Source: a cyanobacterium endosymbiont of Rhopalodia gibberula (GTDB taxonomy: Bacteria > Cyanobacteriota > Cyanobacteriia > Cyanobacteriales > Microcystaceae). From it: a stretch of 64,000 bases of DNA. A program made the position numbers and the translations under genes. Every line of letters begins with the position of its first letter. The first letter of the stretch is position 1. This document shows positions 11,632 through 22,658 of this stretch, one piece after another. The notes below the pieces were generated by a model. It was not told the origin of the DNA. It saw only the letters and a program-made list of their open reading frames with translations, and did not search any database. The stretch spans positions 2,207,740-2,271,739 of the forward strand of contig NZ_AP018341.1 in the NCBI RefSeq assembly GCF_003574135.1. The letters are read 5' to 3'.

Positions 11632-13329
11632 AGTATTTAATGGTTCAAGATAGAGATTAATCAAAAGTACTAAAAGTATTTATATTGATAGCTAATTATT
11701 CTCAAAAAGTTATCAATAGTTTAATAAATCGCACCATTTTAATCATATTTATGATGTTACATAACATTGATTTTGTTGATTTTTAAGTAAAACTTGTTAA
11801 GTTTACCGTCAAATCTTTAAATTTTTCAGAAAATTTTCCTCTTATAGAAAAAATTAAGATAAATCCTTTTTTTCAGAAAATGTGAAAAAGATGGTCAAAT
11901 CTACTAGTTATCACCCAATCAAGATTAATTTTAATCAATCTTGATCTAAATTAACCTTGATCTAAATTAACCTTTATGTGATTATTTTTTTGTTGCTCCT
12001 CCAGTAATTGTCAGGAACAGAGACGCGCAAACACGATGAAAGCTATGATCTTGCCCCTAAACATATGAACATACAATTGGGGTGAGGTAATTATTTTGGT
12101 TTCATCTGTATCTCTTGCTATTACACCTATCAAAATATTAAGCGAAAAAAAGTATTGATTGTTAGTTTTCCATAAACCGCTTAGGTCGTCCTCACTAGTT
12201 TGACAGTATCCTCTAACTGCGAAAATCATATCTAACTAGTAGTTAACACTCCGTCAAAGTTTAAAGCAAGCTGTACGAATGAGACCTTATTAGAAATGGG
12301 TTTATCTTTTCCTTGAATGTTAATCAAAGCAAGTTATCGGTTGGTTTGGGGAAGATAGTCTAGTTCTTAGTGAAGATATTGCCGTCTAAGTCCTTAACAC
12401 TGCCCCACAACGGTGCAATCGCGACGATTAAGATATTCTTCTAGGAGTTTTTCTATGAGTCTATCTTTTTCCAAAACGTTAAGCCATTATTAACCATAGT
12501 TAATTCTTTCTCTTTCGGATTTAATCAATAAAAGTGTGAGTGAAAATATTAACTCTAATTTAAAATTATGTCTTTTTCTCGATTAATTTATAACATTGCT
12601 CAATAAATATTGGACTATATTTACAGTCATTAGGGAGAGATAATTTAACTTTTTAAATAATTAGTCCTCGCAGATTCTTTTTCGATTTACTATCTAAGTC
12701 TTAGGAAAGACTGTCCATGCAGAGTAATAATTAAAACAAAGTATAAGTGTCATTTTAGAGTTATCTTTTGTTATTCAACAGTTATTTACTCTAATTTACC
12801 CTTAATAACCTTGATCAAAAGATCATTCTTAATTTAAGAATGTAGCAACCATTAATACGAGTATCATATTTTATGATATCGCCACTGAGAGTCAGTTCAT
12901 TACTAGTTTACCTTATTCTAAGAATATATCCAGACTATCAAAAAGACGATTCTAACCTTAGAATTGACCGCTTCTAGCACTCAATAATATTAGTTTTTGA
13001 CAACTTTAGTCTACAAAGTAAACTAAACATAACTTTCAATAACTTTAATTAATTTATTGTCACCAACAAAAAATTGTATTATTTTTTTATTGAAAAAGTT
13101 AACGATCAACTAATGATTTATACTTAGTTATTTAAAAAATATTCTCTCGGTTTAAAATAAAAAGTAAGTCCAGCTTACTTTATGCTCTTCTTAAAAAGAC
13201 ATAGTCTTGATTATTTGCAGTTATTATTTATAATAATCGTCAACTTCATTGTATTTCAACTTATATATTGATAATAAAAACTGTGTTTTTAAATCTTGTA
13301 TAATTAATGTTGAACACTATTATTTAATT
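11632..13329. other. 1.7-kb spacer with probable but unidentified gene relics
   Basis: No intact gene. The segment around 12000-12450 has higher GC than its flanks. On the minus strand it gives short protein-like stretches, such as a reading around 12230-12330 with KDKPISNKVSFVQLALNFDG, broken by stops and frame changes. I do not recognise the parent gene. The remainder is AT-rich and featureless. Confidence 0.35.
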
Positions 13330-14060
13330 ATTTTAGCTAAATTATATTCATCTTAAAATATTTTTCTGAAAATTTTATGAGCTTTTATTTGACGCTACTT
13401 TCTCTTTACTGAATTTAGGTCTGGACTATAAGTTAGTAAAAAAATAGATATTATTCTTTCTCTTCTTATTATTTGATTTTTGCTTTAACTAAAATACTTA
13501 TATACACTGGGTTGTTATCAAGAACAATTACTGTGTTTATTTCTTTACTTTTGCAGTATTATTCAATTTTATATTTATGTTCTCTATAATTATCTGTTTT
13601 TCAGGTTATTTTTTTTATATAGTACTTCTTTTATTACTTTTGTAATGTTTTATATAACAGCTCTTTCTTATAAAATTACAGATTGTTCCTGAAGTTAATT
13701 TTATTTATTTCATGTTTTCAACAATTCTATATAATCGTTGACTATTATATTCTTTTTATCTTTTTATGATGACTCTTTCAAATATCTTATACCTTCATTT
13801 CTCACAAATTTTTTTCTTCTAATTATCAGATTATTTTATAATCTTTTTTATTCTAAAAATTTATATCTAAACATTATTTTTTTAAATTATATTTTCTGAT
13901 AGATTTATATAATCTAGACTGTTTTAAGTTTTTTATTTTCTTATATTTAAGAATAAAATTTCTGCTCTTAATTCTTATTTTTTCGATTTTTTTGGGGTTT
14001 AAATTTAACTTTAATCGTGCTTGCTCTTCTAATTTTAAAACCATAATCGTTACGAAGTTT
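13330..14060 (-). pseudogene. Decayed IS630-like DDE transposase
   Basis: On the minus strand near 13520-13545 the reading TVIVLDNNPVYIS matches the second-Asp block of IS630-family transposases (typically VLDNAxxH). About 90 bases further on, FLLTYSPDLNSVKRK matches the third block (FLPxYSPxLNxIE), with the catalytic Glu replaced. Stops and frameshifts lie between and before them, and the 5' portion is only AT-rich debris. No terminal inverted repeats or TA duplication could be picked out. Boundaries are approximate. The element is certainly inactive; family placement rests on these two motifs. Confidence 0.55.
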
Positions 14061-14288
14061 GGTATCTTACAATCGATCTTCTACTCTTTATTTAACTATT
14101 TTTCTATAAAATACTTAGTTAAATTCATCTATTTCAATTGCAGATAATTAGCTTTATATAAACTTGAATAAGTTAGTTTAATTGATTATGTAGTATTAAT
14201 TTCTTTCTAAGAAGTGCTTTAAATAAAAGCCTAATAGTCAACTCAAAAATTTAGGTTTGCGCCGTTATTATTTTAATTATCTAAATTA

Positions 14289-16088
14289 TTAGACAGAGAC
14301 TCCTAAGATTCCTTGCCCTGCTAAGCCAAAAACCTTGTGCACTGCTTTTAATGCTTGAATACCCTCCGCTTCAGCCACCACACAACTGATTTTGATTTCT
14401 GAGGTAGCGATCATTTTAATATTAATTTTTTGTTTGGCTAAAGCTTCAAAATATTTAGCAGCTATTCCAGGTTGTCCAACCATACCTGCTCCAACAACAC
14501 TCACCTTAGCAATATCCGTATCAATAATCATCTCAGTAAAGCTATCTGAAAGGATTTCTAGGGAAGTCTGGACAGCCTGTAAATCCTCCTGGGCAACCGT
14601 AAAGGCAATGTCACGAGTGGGCATTCCATTGACAATGCGACAACGTTGAGATTGGATGATCGTATCGACACTGATATTTTCGTCAGCTAAAGCCCCAAAA
14701 ATTCTGGCCGCCATCCCCGGGCGATCCTGAACATGAAGTAAAGCAATTTGAACTTGTTTCGTGTCAAGGGCGACTCCCCGAACAGGGAGAGATCTCTTAA
14801 CAGTTTTAGGGGCTACCGGAATTTTGGACAACTTGACATCGAATGCCTTACACAAAGCATTAATGGCACGATCGCCGTTGTTAGGGGCAATGACACAACT
14901 TACCTTTACCTCAGACGTAGCAATCATTTCAATGTTAACCTGAGCATCAGCCAGAGTTTTAAACATCTTAGCGGCGATTCCTGGCCGTCCAATCATTCCT
15001 GCCCCCACAATGGCAATTTTAGCTGTCCCTTTTTCTATCATAACTTCGGCTTCGTCACTGTTAGTTGGAGAATTTCTTAAGGTAGGAGCTATCGCTTCTA
15101 CCACTGCTTCGGCTTTATTTAATACCTTTTTGACCACAGTAAAGGCAATATCATTACTATTGTTTTCATGAATGGACTGAATAATCAAGTCTACATCTAC
15201 CCGTTGGTTAGCAATTTCCCCAAACAACCGCGCTGCCACTCCAGGACGGTCAGGAACCCGTAATAGAGCTACTTTAGCTTGATCAGGGTCAAATTCTATC
15301 CCGTCTACTGCTTTAGTTAACTCCAACCCATCAATGGATCTGGGTTTGGGAATGGGAGAAATAACACGAGTTCCTGGAGCAACACTCCAACTTGATCGGA
15401 CCACTAACGGAATTCCATAGTTTCGTGCAATTTCCACCGCTCTTGGATGGAGAACCTTAGCTCCTAAACTGGCTAACTCCAACATCTCATCACAGGTAAT
15501 TTCGTTCATTAATTGAGCATCAGAAACCAAACGTGGATCTGTTGTTAATATACCAGGGACATCAGTATAAATTTCGCAGCAATTTGCCTTTAATGAAGCT
15601 GCAATAGCTACTGCAGAAGTATCTGACCCACCTCGTCCCAAGGTAGTAATCTCTAAATCAGTTCCATTACTAATCCCTTGAAATCCTGCTACTACAACTA
15701 CTTCACCTCGATCTAAATGGCGTTGAATACGATGAGGTTTAATTGATAAAATGCGGGCACGACTATATTCAGCTTCAGTAATAATTCCTACTTGCGCCCC
15801 AGTTAGAGAGATTGCTGATTGACCCAATTGTTGCAAAGCCATACTCATTAAAGCAATAGACACTTGTTCTCCTGTTGACAACAACATATCCATTTCTCGA
15901 CGACAGGGAGCAGGGGTAATTTCCGAAGCTAATTTGACTAATGTATCAGTAGTTTTGCCCATAGCCGAAACCACAACTACTACTTGGTTGCCCTTTTGGG
16001 CTGTTCTGTGGATGCGTTGTGCTACTGCCTGAACTCGTTCCACAGAACCTATAGAAGTTCCACCGTATTTTTGGACAATTAAGTTCAT
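14289..16088 (-). CDS. lysC: Aspartate kinase with tandem ACT domains
   Basis: Phosphorylates aspartate at the entry to the lysine, threonine, methionine and diaminopimelate pathways. The N-terminal kinase domain carries KYGGTSIGS (residues 7-15), MLLSTGEQVS, LTGAQVGI and GRGGSDTSAVA. The C-terminal half holds repeated ACT regulatory modules, recognisable by repeated VALLRVPDRPGVAARLFG / IALLHVQDRPGMAARIFG and two VGAGMIGRPGIAAKMF-type segments. At 599 residues it has the long cyanobacterial architecture with four ACT units rather than the two-ACT form of many bacteria. The ACT units imply feedback inhibition by lysine and/or threonine. It is monocistronic on the minus strand with an intact frame. 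Confidence 0.96.
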   Translation of the reverse strand: MNLIVQKYGGTSIGSVERVQAVAQRIHRTAQKGNQVVVVVSAMGKTTDTLVKLASEITPAPCRREMDMLLSTGEQVSIALMSMALQQLGQSAISLTGAQVGIITEAEYSRARILSIKPHRIQRHLDRGEVVVVAGFQGISNGTDLEITTLGRGGSDTSAVAIAASLKANCCEIYTDVPGILTTDPRLVSDAQLMNEITCDEMLELASLGAKVLHPRAVEIARNYGIPLVVRSSWSVAPGTRVISPIPKPRSIDGLELTKAVDGIEFDPDQAKVALLRVPDRPGVAARLFGEIANQRVDVDLIIQSIHENNSNDIAFTVVKKVLNKAEAVVEAIAPTLRNSPTNSDEAEVMIEKGTAKIAIVGAGMIGRPGIAAKMFKTLADAQVNIEMIATSEVKVSCVIAPNNGDRAINALCKAFDVKLSKIPVAPKTVKRSLPVRGVALDTKQVQIALLHVQDRPGMAARIFGALADENISVDTIIQSQRCRIVNGMPTRDIAFTVAQEDLQAVQTSLEILSDSFTEMIIDTDIAKVSVVGAGMVGQPGIAAKYFEALAKQKINIKMIATSEIKISCVVAEAEGIQALKAVHKVFGLAGQGILGVSV

Positions 16089-16551
16089 AATTGTATTTAG
16101 AATTAGAAAAAAGGAATTAATTAAATTAATAGAGTATCCTTAGTCCTTAAGGGTAGCAAATTTAACAAAAGTGAGTTGGGAATAAACTTTAAGAAACTGT
16201 TGTTAAACGAAATATTAATTTAGACTACGTTAGGTAAAATACAGTTTTTTAGATAATTTTTCTTCTTTTTTTCTACCAAAATAGATAAAAGTATTTTTAG
16301 TATCAAAGATGATACACTCTACAGCTAACATAAAATATTTTTTATGAGAAAATCTATAAAGGTATGTTAATTAATTTAGAATATATCGCAGATTTGATAG
16401 ACGACAAAATCGATTTTTTGGTAAAAATAGTTAAAATAAGTAAATTTATTTCCTAAAACTGTCCAGTAAAAATATTAAAGAATAGGCAGACTCTAAAAGT
16501 CGGTGGTATCATCGATGTGCATAAAATTAAAAATTAAGTAGGTAAACAATT
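16089..16551. other. Divergent intergenic region lysC/gpmI
   Basis: 463 bases between two divergent start codons, so it should hold both promoters. It is AT-rich, and I could not single out boxes with enough confidence to list. No open frame or RNA gene seen. Confidence 0.5.
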
Positions 16552-18150
16552 ATGGCAAAAGCACCTGTATCTCCAGTGGTACTGGTGGTCCTAGACGGCT
16601 GGGGTTATAGTACATTCATAGAGAACAACGCCATTGCTCTAGCAAAAACGCCAGTTATGGACTGCCTTTGGACTACTTATCCCCGCACTTTAATTCAAGC
16701 TTCTGGGAAAGATGTAGGTTTGCCCCAAGGTCAGATGGGTAACTCAGAAGTGGGACATCTGAACCTTGGAGCTGGTCGCATAGTTCCTCAAGAATTAGTT
16801 CGCATCTCCGATTCAGTAAAAGACGGCTCGTTATTGAAAAATCCTCAGTTAGTAAGAATTTGTCAAGAAGTTCGTTCTCGTCAAGGAAAACTACATTTAA
16901 TAGGTTTATGTTCCGAGGGGGGAGTCCATTCTCATCTCAATCATCTGTTGGGATTATTAGATTTAGCGAAAGAGCAAACCCTAAAGCAGGTGTGTATTCA
17001 CACCATTACTGATGGACGAGATACTAACCCTACTGAAGGGATAAATGCCATTCAAAAACTTGAGTCTTATATCAAGAAAATAGGATTGGGGCGTATTGTT
17101 ACTCTTAGTGGTCGTTACTATGCGATGGATCGTGATTGCCGTTGGGATCGTGTAAAAAAAGCCTACGATATCATAACTCTAGATGGCATAGGGGATGGAC
17201 GCTCAACCGTCGAGGTGATTAAAGATTTCTATAGTAGAAATATCACCGACGAGTTCATTCTACCGACCCGCATTGCCCCAGGCGCGGTGGAACCGGGAGA
17301 TGGAATAATCTTTTTTAACTTCCGTCCCGACAGATCACGGCAAATGTGTTATGCTTTGACCTCGGCTGATTTCGATGGATTTGAACGGCAACGAATTCGT
17401 CCCCTGAGTTTTGTTACCTTTACTCAATATGATATTAATCTCCCTGTTAAAGTAGCTTTTGAGCCCCAAAATCTCAATAATGTTTTAGGGGAAATAGTTG
17501 CTCGTCAAGGATTAAAACAATTTCGCACTGCGGAGACTGAAAAATACCCCCACGTAACCTATTTTTTCAATGGAGGATCGGAAAAGCCCTTTGAAGGAGA
17601 AGATCGAGAGTTAGTACCAAGTCCTATGGTAACCACCTACGATAAATTTCCAGCTATGTCGGCAGAGACCGTTACGAACCGTGCCCGTACTGCTATTGAA
17701 AAGGGAATTTATACTTTGGTTGTAATTAACTATGCTAACCCTGATATGGTCGGTCATACAGGCAATATAGAGGCAGCAATTGAAGGGGTGGAAACCGTTG
17801 ATAATTGTTTAGGACAGTTATTAACCAGTATTAGTAAAATGGGAGGAACCGCCTTAATCACCGCCGATCATGGTAACGCCGAATTAATGTGTGATGAGCA
17901 AAGAAATCCCTGGACCGCCCATACTACTAATCCTGTTCCTCTAATTATAGTTGAAGGAGAAAAGCGGAAAATTCTTGGACACGGAGGAGTTGTTGAACTC
18001 AGAGATAATGGACGACTCGCAGATGTTGCCCCGACCATCCTTGAAATCTTACAATTACCACAGCCAGAAGAAATGACAGGGCGATCATTGATTAAACCTA
18101 TTGCGGTTGAGTTTGAGACTCATCGTACTCCTATTTGGCTTTCTCGTTAA
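16552..18150 (+). CDS. gpmI: 2,3-bisphosphoglycerate-independent phosphoglycerate mutase
   Basis: Interconverts 3- and 2-phosphoglycerate with two Mn2+ ions and a serine phosphoenzyme. The 532-residue protein shows VVLDGWGYS with Asp15, GQMGNSEVGHLNLGAGR with the phosphorylated Ser65, HTITDGRDTNP, SGRYYAMDRD, FFNFRPDRSRQ, NYANPDMVGHTG and ITADHGNAELM, so all metal and substrate blocks are intact. The length agrees with the family. The start ATG follows gtaggtaaacaatt, with a weak ribosome-binding site. secG follows 24 bases after the stop in the same orientation, a pairing common in cyanobacteria. Confidence 0.97.
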   Translation: MAKAPVSPVVLVVLDGWGYSTFIENNAIALAKTPVMDCLWTTYPRTLIQASGKDVGLPQGQMGNSEVGHLNLGAGRIVPQELVRISDSVKDGSLLKNPQLVRICQEVRSRQGKLHLIGLCSEGGVHSHLNHLLGLLDLAKEQTLKQVCIHTITDGRDTNPTEGINAIQKLESYIKKIGLGRIVTLSGRYYAMDRDCRWDRVKKAYDIITLDGIGDGRSTVEVIKDFYSRNITDEFILPTRIAPGAVEPGDGIIFFNFRPDRSRQMCYALTSADFDGFERQRIRPLSFVTFTQYDINLPVKVAFEPQNLNNVLGEIVARQGLKQFRTAETEKYPHVTYFFNGGSEKPFEGEDRELVPSPMVTTYDKFPAMSAETVTNRARTAIEKGIYTLVVINYANPDMVGHTGNIEAAIEGVETVDNCLGQLLTSISKMGGTALITADHGNAELMCDEQRNPWTAHTTNPVPLIIVEGEKRKILGHGGVVELRDNGRLADVAPTILEILQLPQPEEMTGRSLIKPIAVEFETHRTPIWLSR

Positions 18151-18174
18151 TTGTTTACTTAATAATTGAACTTT

Positions 18175-18414
18175 ATGACTCTTCGACAACTGCTACAAGT
18201 TATTTGGGTGGTTTCTGCTGCTTTGTTGATTGTCTCTGTCCTTTTACATAGTCCCAAAGGGGACGGTATTGGGGGTATTGGAGGACAAGCGCAATTGTTC
18301 ACTAGTGCTAAAAGTGCTGAAAAAACCCTCAATCAAATTACTTGGACTTTGAGTACGGTTTTTATTGCCCTAACTATTGTTTTGAGTGCAGGATGGTTAA
18401 ATCCATCTCCTTAG
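18175..18414 (+). CDS. secG: Preprotein translocase subunit SecG
   Basis: Small inner-membrane partner of SecYE that helps SecA-driven protein export. The start ATG gives MTLRQLLQVIWVVSAALLIV; an in-frame TTG nine bases earlier is less likely. The 79-residue protein has two membrane helices flanking the conserved LLHSPKGDGIGGIGGQAQLF and the KSAEKTLNQITW stretch. It is the second gene after gpmI and precedes a membrane-anchored or secreted metallopeptidase by 90 bases, so the three may be co-transcribed. Confidence 0.93.
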   Translation: MTLRQLLQVIWVVSAALLIVSVLLHSPKGDGIGGIGGQAQLFTSAKSAEKTLNQITWTLSTVFIALTIVLSAGWLNPSP

Positions 18415-18504
18415 ATAACCAGACTGTTTCGATGTTGAAAGTCGGTTAACTAAGAAGATGTAAATCTGAAGTGGAAACTCTTTTCTTGTCTAGATTGTAA
18501 GCTG

Positions 18505-19308
18505 ATGCAATGGATAACTAATATTTTCAAGCAAAGAAAAAGTTTTTTGTGGAAATATCGGAAATGTCCTTTTTTGTTGGGCATAACCTGGATGGCTATG
18601 TTAGTCGTATTTTGGGTTCATCCCTTGAATGCTCAAAAGAATGACTTAGAAAGGTCCTTGCCCCCTTTACAACCACATCCCCTACCCTTAACCCTAGTTG
18701 AGTGGCAAGATCCAAAAGATTCAGGGGATTATTTCGACCAAATATCATTGAGTCCTGCTGGCTATTTAATTTGGTCGCAATTTCCTGTCAAATTCTATTT
18801 AGATCGTCCTACGAATCTAAATGATCCTGCCGCCGCAAGTACCCGTCGTTTTCGACAGTGGGTAGACGCTGTTATGGAGGCAATTACAGAGTGGCAAGAT
18901 TTTTTTCCTCTGGTAGAAGTAAAAGATCCACAACTAGCAGATATTGTTATTGAAAGAACTGAACCTCCCCTAGATGCCAGGTTTGACCCCAAAACTGGAC
19001 AACTAGAAATTCCTAGGGCGCGATCAGCTCAAACTAGTTATAATTTTTATCTGACTCAGGATAATTCTCCTATTCTGCGCCATCGTATGACTATTAAGAT
19101 TAGTCCCGGTTTAAGTCAATCATCGACCTTATCAGCTTCCCGTCATGAACTCGGCCACGGGTTGGGAATTTGGGGACACAGCAATCAAGAAACGGATGCT
19201 TTATATTTTTCCCAAGTCCGCCGTCTTTCTCCTATTTCTGTAAGGGATATTAATACACTAAAGAAAATCTATCAGCAACCTACTAGACTAGGATGGAAAT
19301 TACCCTAA
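18505..19308 (+). CDS. Putative exported zinc metallopeptidase (metzincin-like)
   Basis: The 267-residue protein has a basic N-terminus and one hydrophobic segment (about residues 22-42, ending near LNAQ), so it is exported or membrane-anchored. The zinc motif HELGHGLGIWGHS starts at His214 and reads HExxH-xx-G-xxx-H, with Glu215 as catalytic base. It is followed by TDALYFSQV, which contains a tyrosine where metzincins have the Met-turn region. This pattern is typical of a conserved but uncharacterised cyanobacterial peptidase family related to M10. The substrate is unknown. It lies 90 bases after secG in the same orientation. Confidence 0.75.
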   Translation: MQWITNIFKQRKSFLWKYRKCPFLLGITWMAMLVVFWVHPLNAQKNDLERSLPPLQPHPLPLTLVEWQDPKDSGDYFDQISLSPAGYLIWSQFPVKFYLDRPTNLNDPAAASTRRFRQWVDAVMEAITEWQDFFPLVEVKDPQLADIVIERTEPPLDARFDPKTGQLEIPRARSAQTSYNFYLTQDNSPILRHRMTIKISPGLSQSSTLSASRHELGHGLGIWGHSNQETDALYFSQVRRLSPISVRDINTLKKIYQQPTRLGWKLP

Positions 19309-19746
19309 CGGGTAAACTTCCAACTTGTCGTATTCACTTTCATGCCCGCTTTATGGACTGCACTAAGAGATTTAACTGTCCACTTCTGATGGCACTAGCT
19401 TCTGGCGTCGTGACTAAATGTTTAGTTTTGACGAGAAATGCTTAAAGGGACATCATCCACATCTTAGATACTGATTCTAATTTCGAGATACAGCTAATAG
19501 CAGTATCAATTAAGATGAGACTGTCACCAAGCAGTTACCAAGTTACTCTCATGCTATGGTTAGTATTCTCTACGGTTAAAAAAAGTACTTTGGATCATGC
19601 CTAGTTTGAGAACGCGTGGCATAGTTTGTTTGGCGGTTACCAACCATGCTGTCCTCTCCTCCCCACCTGTCAGCTCGTTGGGGAAGAGAAGAAACTATTG
19701 CGTAGGATCTGTCTAGAATCTAGATTAGCTTGAGCCGAAAAAAGAA
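19309..19746. other. Convergent spacer with a GC-richer inverted repeat
   Basis: 438 bases between the convergent metallopeptidase and ndhM. The part from about 19610 to 19700 is distinctly GC-richer. It contains an imperfect inverted repeat (ctctcctcccca near 19654-19665 against tggggaagagaag near 19679-19691). It could be a shared terminator or a small RNA; there is no open frame. Confidence 0.4.
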
Positions 19747-20103
19747 TTAATTATAATTCCCCTCAGTCTCTGGACTTTCTATTTTAGGGAGTCCCATACT
19801 GTAGTTAAGAACACGACTCCCAAGATTATAACTAATATCCCCTTTTTGCAGCAGAGAACGAATAAAATGTTCCAAGTTTGAGCCGATGTGACGGAGATTA
19901 TAGTCAGTTAAATCTTCTCCACTATAGGATTCCACCAAGACATCAAATTTTCGATAAACTTTCTGCAGTGAATCTTCACTCCAATTGAACTCATTATCGG
20001 GATCGATATCAAGAGTTAAGACATTAACACTAGGAACCAGTTCGCTGTTTTTAACTTCAGCTGTATAAAGACGAATATGACGAGTAGTAGACTTTAAGAG
20101 CAT
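19747..20103 (-). CDS. ndhM: NAD(P)H-quinone oxidoreductase subunit M
   Basis: Peripheral-arm subunit specific to the cyanobacterial/chloroplast NDH-1 complex, which carries respiratory and cyclic electron flow in the thylakoid membrane. The 118-residue protein starts [18 protein letters not shown] and contains [26 protein letters not shown] and [15 protein letters not shown], closely matching Synechocystis NdhM as I remember it. Monocistronic on the minus strand. Its survival shows that NDH-1 is still selected in this otherwise eroding genome. Confidence 0.95.
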   Translation of the reverse strand: MLLKSTTRHIRLYTAEVKNSELVPSVNVLTLDIDPDNEFNWSEDSLQKVYRKFDVLVESYSGEDLTDYNLRHIGSNLEHFIRSLLQKGDISYNLGSRVLNYSMGLPKIESPETEGNYN

Positions 20104-22145
20104 AGCCTTGAATGCTAGTAGAACGTTGACAATACTTTAGATCAATATTAGTCCACTTTTACCTTTAAGGATAACAGAAAATTATAGGCAAGAAGCTCAG
20201 TCGAGTATGATTGCCCAGTTTGACTTCTTATAGAGATTACTAATAGCTGAACCGCTTGGATGATAGTAATTGTGGTATTGACTTAGAGTTTCGCTTGGAT
20301 CTTGACAACTAAGGCACACTGTCATTGGCGAGCTTAAATTAATGGTGCTTCTAGACTAGGTATGACAATATTTTAATAAATAAAGGCTGAAAGTATGACT
20401 TTTTTATATTAAAAACCATTAAGGAAACAGTAAACCTGTCAACTTACACTGAAAAGGTAGGAATATTACTTAGTCTAGAAAATTCAAATAAGGCTCAAAA
20501 TTAATATCTCTATTAGTTGGTTTATATTTGATACTAATTTTTAGATTATTGAATAGTATTTAAACTTTTTTTTTTAGTTTGTATTTCATTAATTTACTTG
20601 ATTTTTAGATTTTCAAGACTAAATGCTTTGGAAGTAAAAATATTTAGTCTTGAGTAAAAATTAATGTTTTGTCAATTCTATAATTAATTTATTTAAAATA
20701 AAAGAAAATCGGTTAATTTATCTTTTGTTATTTTTTATGATCAGCTCTTAATTATTTTTGTTTTTAAGTAATTAAATAGGTGATATTAAATATACATAAA
20801 CTGCATTTATGTTATTGGAAATAATACAGTTATTTACGAATGAACTCTTGATTTTTTCAAATTTTGTTAGGATTTTAATATAAAACTTACTATCTATATA
20901 GTTTTATATATTATTTAAAGTTAGTGTGTAATTAAATACATTTCTTATTTATCAAAAACTATATATATTTAATTTTCTATTTTTTCTGGGGCTATTCAAT
21001 ACTTTTATTTTTTTTTAGAAAAATAAAAGATAGTTTATCATAAATTAAAATCTAACTTATTTAGATAATTTATCCTACTGCATCTGTTATGTAAAAAATT
21101 TACTTACAGAGAAGAGATTTAATTATCAACAATGAACTTTAAAAAGTAATAGCTACTATTTACATAGTAGCTATTACAGGTTTTGTTTTTAAATTAGTTT
21201 ATATCAAACTAAATATTTTTACTTTATTTATACCTAATACTAAAACTTAAATCAGTTTGATAAATAATATTCTATATCTTAAAATACTGGCTGCTCTCCA
21301 TTATTAAATTTAAAATCAAACAAGAATAATTTAATCTTTTGAAGAGATATACTTAATAGGTACCTGTATTGATTGAAGTTCAACTCCTAGAAAACTTTAT
21401 GACAAAAATAAATACAATATTGAAGATTTATTCTAAAAAGAGAAAACTATCTATTTCAAAATTAATCGTCTAATCGTCATGGAATGAGATGTAATTAATA
21501 TGAAAATAAATTTAGAAAAGAGGTCAGTTAACTTTTCTTAAAAAGAATATCAATTTTAATATATTAAATATGATTATAAATCTTTTAAAGAGTACTACTA
21601 AGATAGTTATTATATAACTTTAATATTTTTAGATAAAAGAGTAAGTGTAGAAATTATATAAACAAGAAAAATTAGAAGGTAAGACAATTAAGATATACAA
21701 TGATTTTTACATAGTTTGAAGATTATTACTTAATCGAACTTAAGACACACTATTGTAGTGATTAATACACCTCTGGTTAATGATTTAAAGCGACTTGAAG
21801 TTCAGTCTTAGTTATTGGTAGAATGTATTGTTGATTATCTTAGTAAACTTAAAGACTTAAAAATAGAAAATATCGAGAATATACCTCCAATAAAAAGAGT
21901 GAAAATACAAGTTCTTAATAAATCTTAGGTTTTTTGTGAAATTGTTTTTTTTTAGGAAAATTGAATTATGTTAGAACCTTAAAAATTTGCCATACTTTTC
22001 TTAAAAAACTAGGAATTTATTGGAGCAATATAACAAATAAATTAAATATTATGGTCTTTAAGAGTTTGCAGTTAAATACTTCCCACACCTTCTATGGGCG
22101 GGGAGTATCGATAAATCACCAAGTTTTAGATAAAGTGTTTAGAAG
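20104..22145. other. 2-kb AT-rich gene desert
   Basis: No intact gene. On the plus strand about 21754-21930 one frame reads IVVINTPLVNDLKRLEVQS, a stop, then LLVECIVDYLSKLKDLKIENI. This is protein-like and probably a relic, but I cannot name it. The perfect palindrome at 21146-21177 is listed separately. The rest is A/T-rich with stops in all frames. Confidence 0.4.
21146..21177 (+). repeat. Perfect palindrome, 14-bp stem, 4-base loop
   Basis: Arms gtaatagctactat and its exact complement enclose ttac. On the plus strand aggttttgttttt follows, so it could act as a terminator, yet no gene lies upstream on that strand within the spacer. It is either a relic of a lost gene's terminator or the end of an unrecognised RNA. 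Confidence 0.7.
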
Positions 22146-22658
22146 TTATTTACTTCCAGCTTTTACACATTCTTCAACAAGAGGAAGTACAGCTTCAACA
22201 TCTTTCCATCCAAGAATTTCTGTTACTTTCTTTTCCAAATTCTTGTAGGTACGGAAAAATTCAGCAATTTCATCTAAGCGATGAGGAGCAACATCTTTGA
22301 GAGATTTGACCTGAATGTAGCGGGGATCTTTATCGGGAACGCAAAGAATTTTTTCATCACGATCACCTCCATCAATCATTTCTAATAAACCAATAGGACG
22401 GGCAGTAATGATACACCCGGGGAAAGTCGGTTGATCCATTAACACCATTCCGTCTAGAGGATCACCATCATCAGCTAAAGTGTTAGGGATAAATCCATAA
22501 TCACAAGGATACTGGACCGACGCATAAAGGACGCGATCCAGTGCAAAAGCATTAAAATCCTTGTCAAACTCATATTTATTTTTACTGCCTGCAGGAATTT
22601 CAATCAAAATGTTGATTGAACCAGGCTTAGGTTGGGCTGGAATGAGGGATAAGTCCAC
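22146..22658 (-). CDS. ppa: Inorganic pyrophosphatase (family I)
   Basis: Hydrolyses pyrophosphate and so drives biosynthetic reactions. The start is set at a GTG codon: a good ribosome-binding site (ggagag) lies five bases upstream, and the product then begins (M)[20 protein letters not shown] with 170 residues, the family norm. An upstream in-frame TTG would add eight residues. Active-site blocks are complete: [26 protein letters not shown], the signature [11 protein letters not shown] and KDPRY. The gene is monocistronic. A spacer of about 650 bases with a hairpin separates it from the divergent gene at 23317. Confidence 0.96.
   Translation of the reverse strand: MDLSLIPAQPKPGSINILIEIPAGSKNKYEFDKDFNAFALDRVLYASVQYPCDYGFIPNTLADDGDPLDGMVLMDQPTFPGCIITARPIGLLEMIDGGDRDEKILCVPDKDPRYIQVKSLKDVAPHRLDEIAEFFRTYKNLEKKVTEILGWKDVEAVLPLVEECVKAGSK

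Noticed and set aside
12011-12229. 72-codon minus-strand frame in the 11.6-13.3 kb spacer
   Set aside because: No ribosome-binding site or family match. It is adjacent to broken protein-like pieces, so at most part of an unidentified relic.
21961-22248. 95-codon plus-strand frame overlapping the end of ppa
   Set aside because: It overlaps ppa in antisense, and its first half is AT-rich spacer with no family resemblance.
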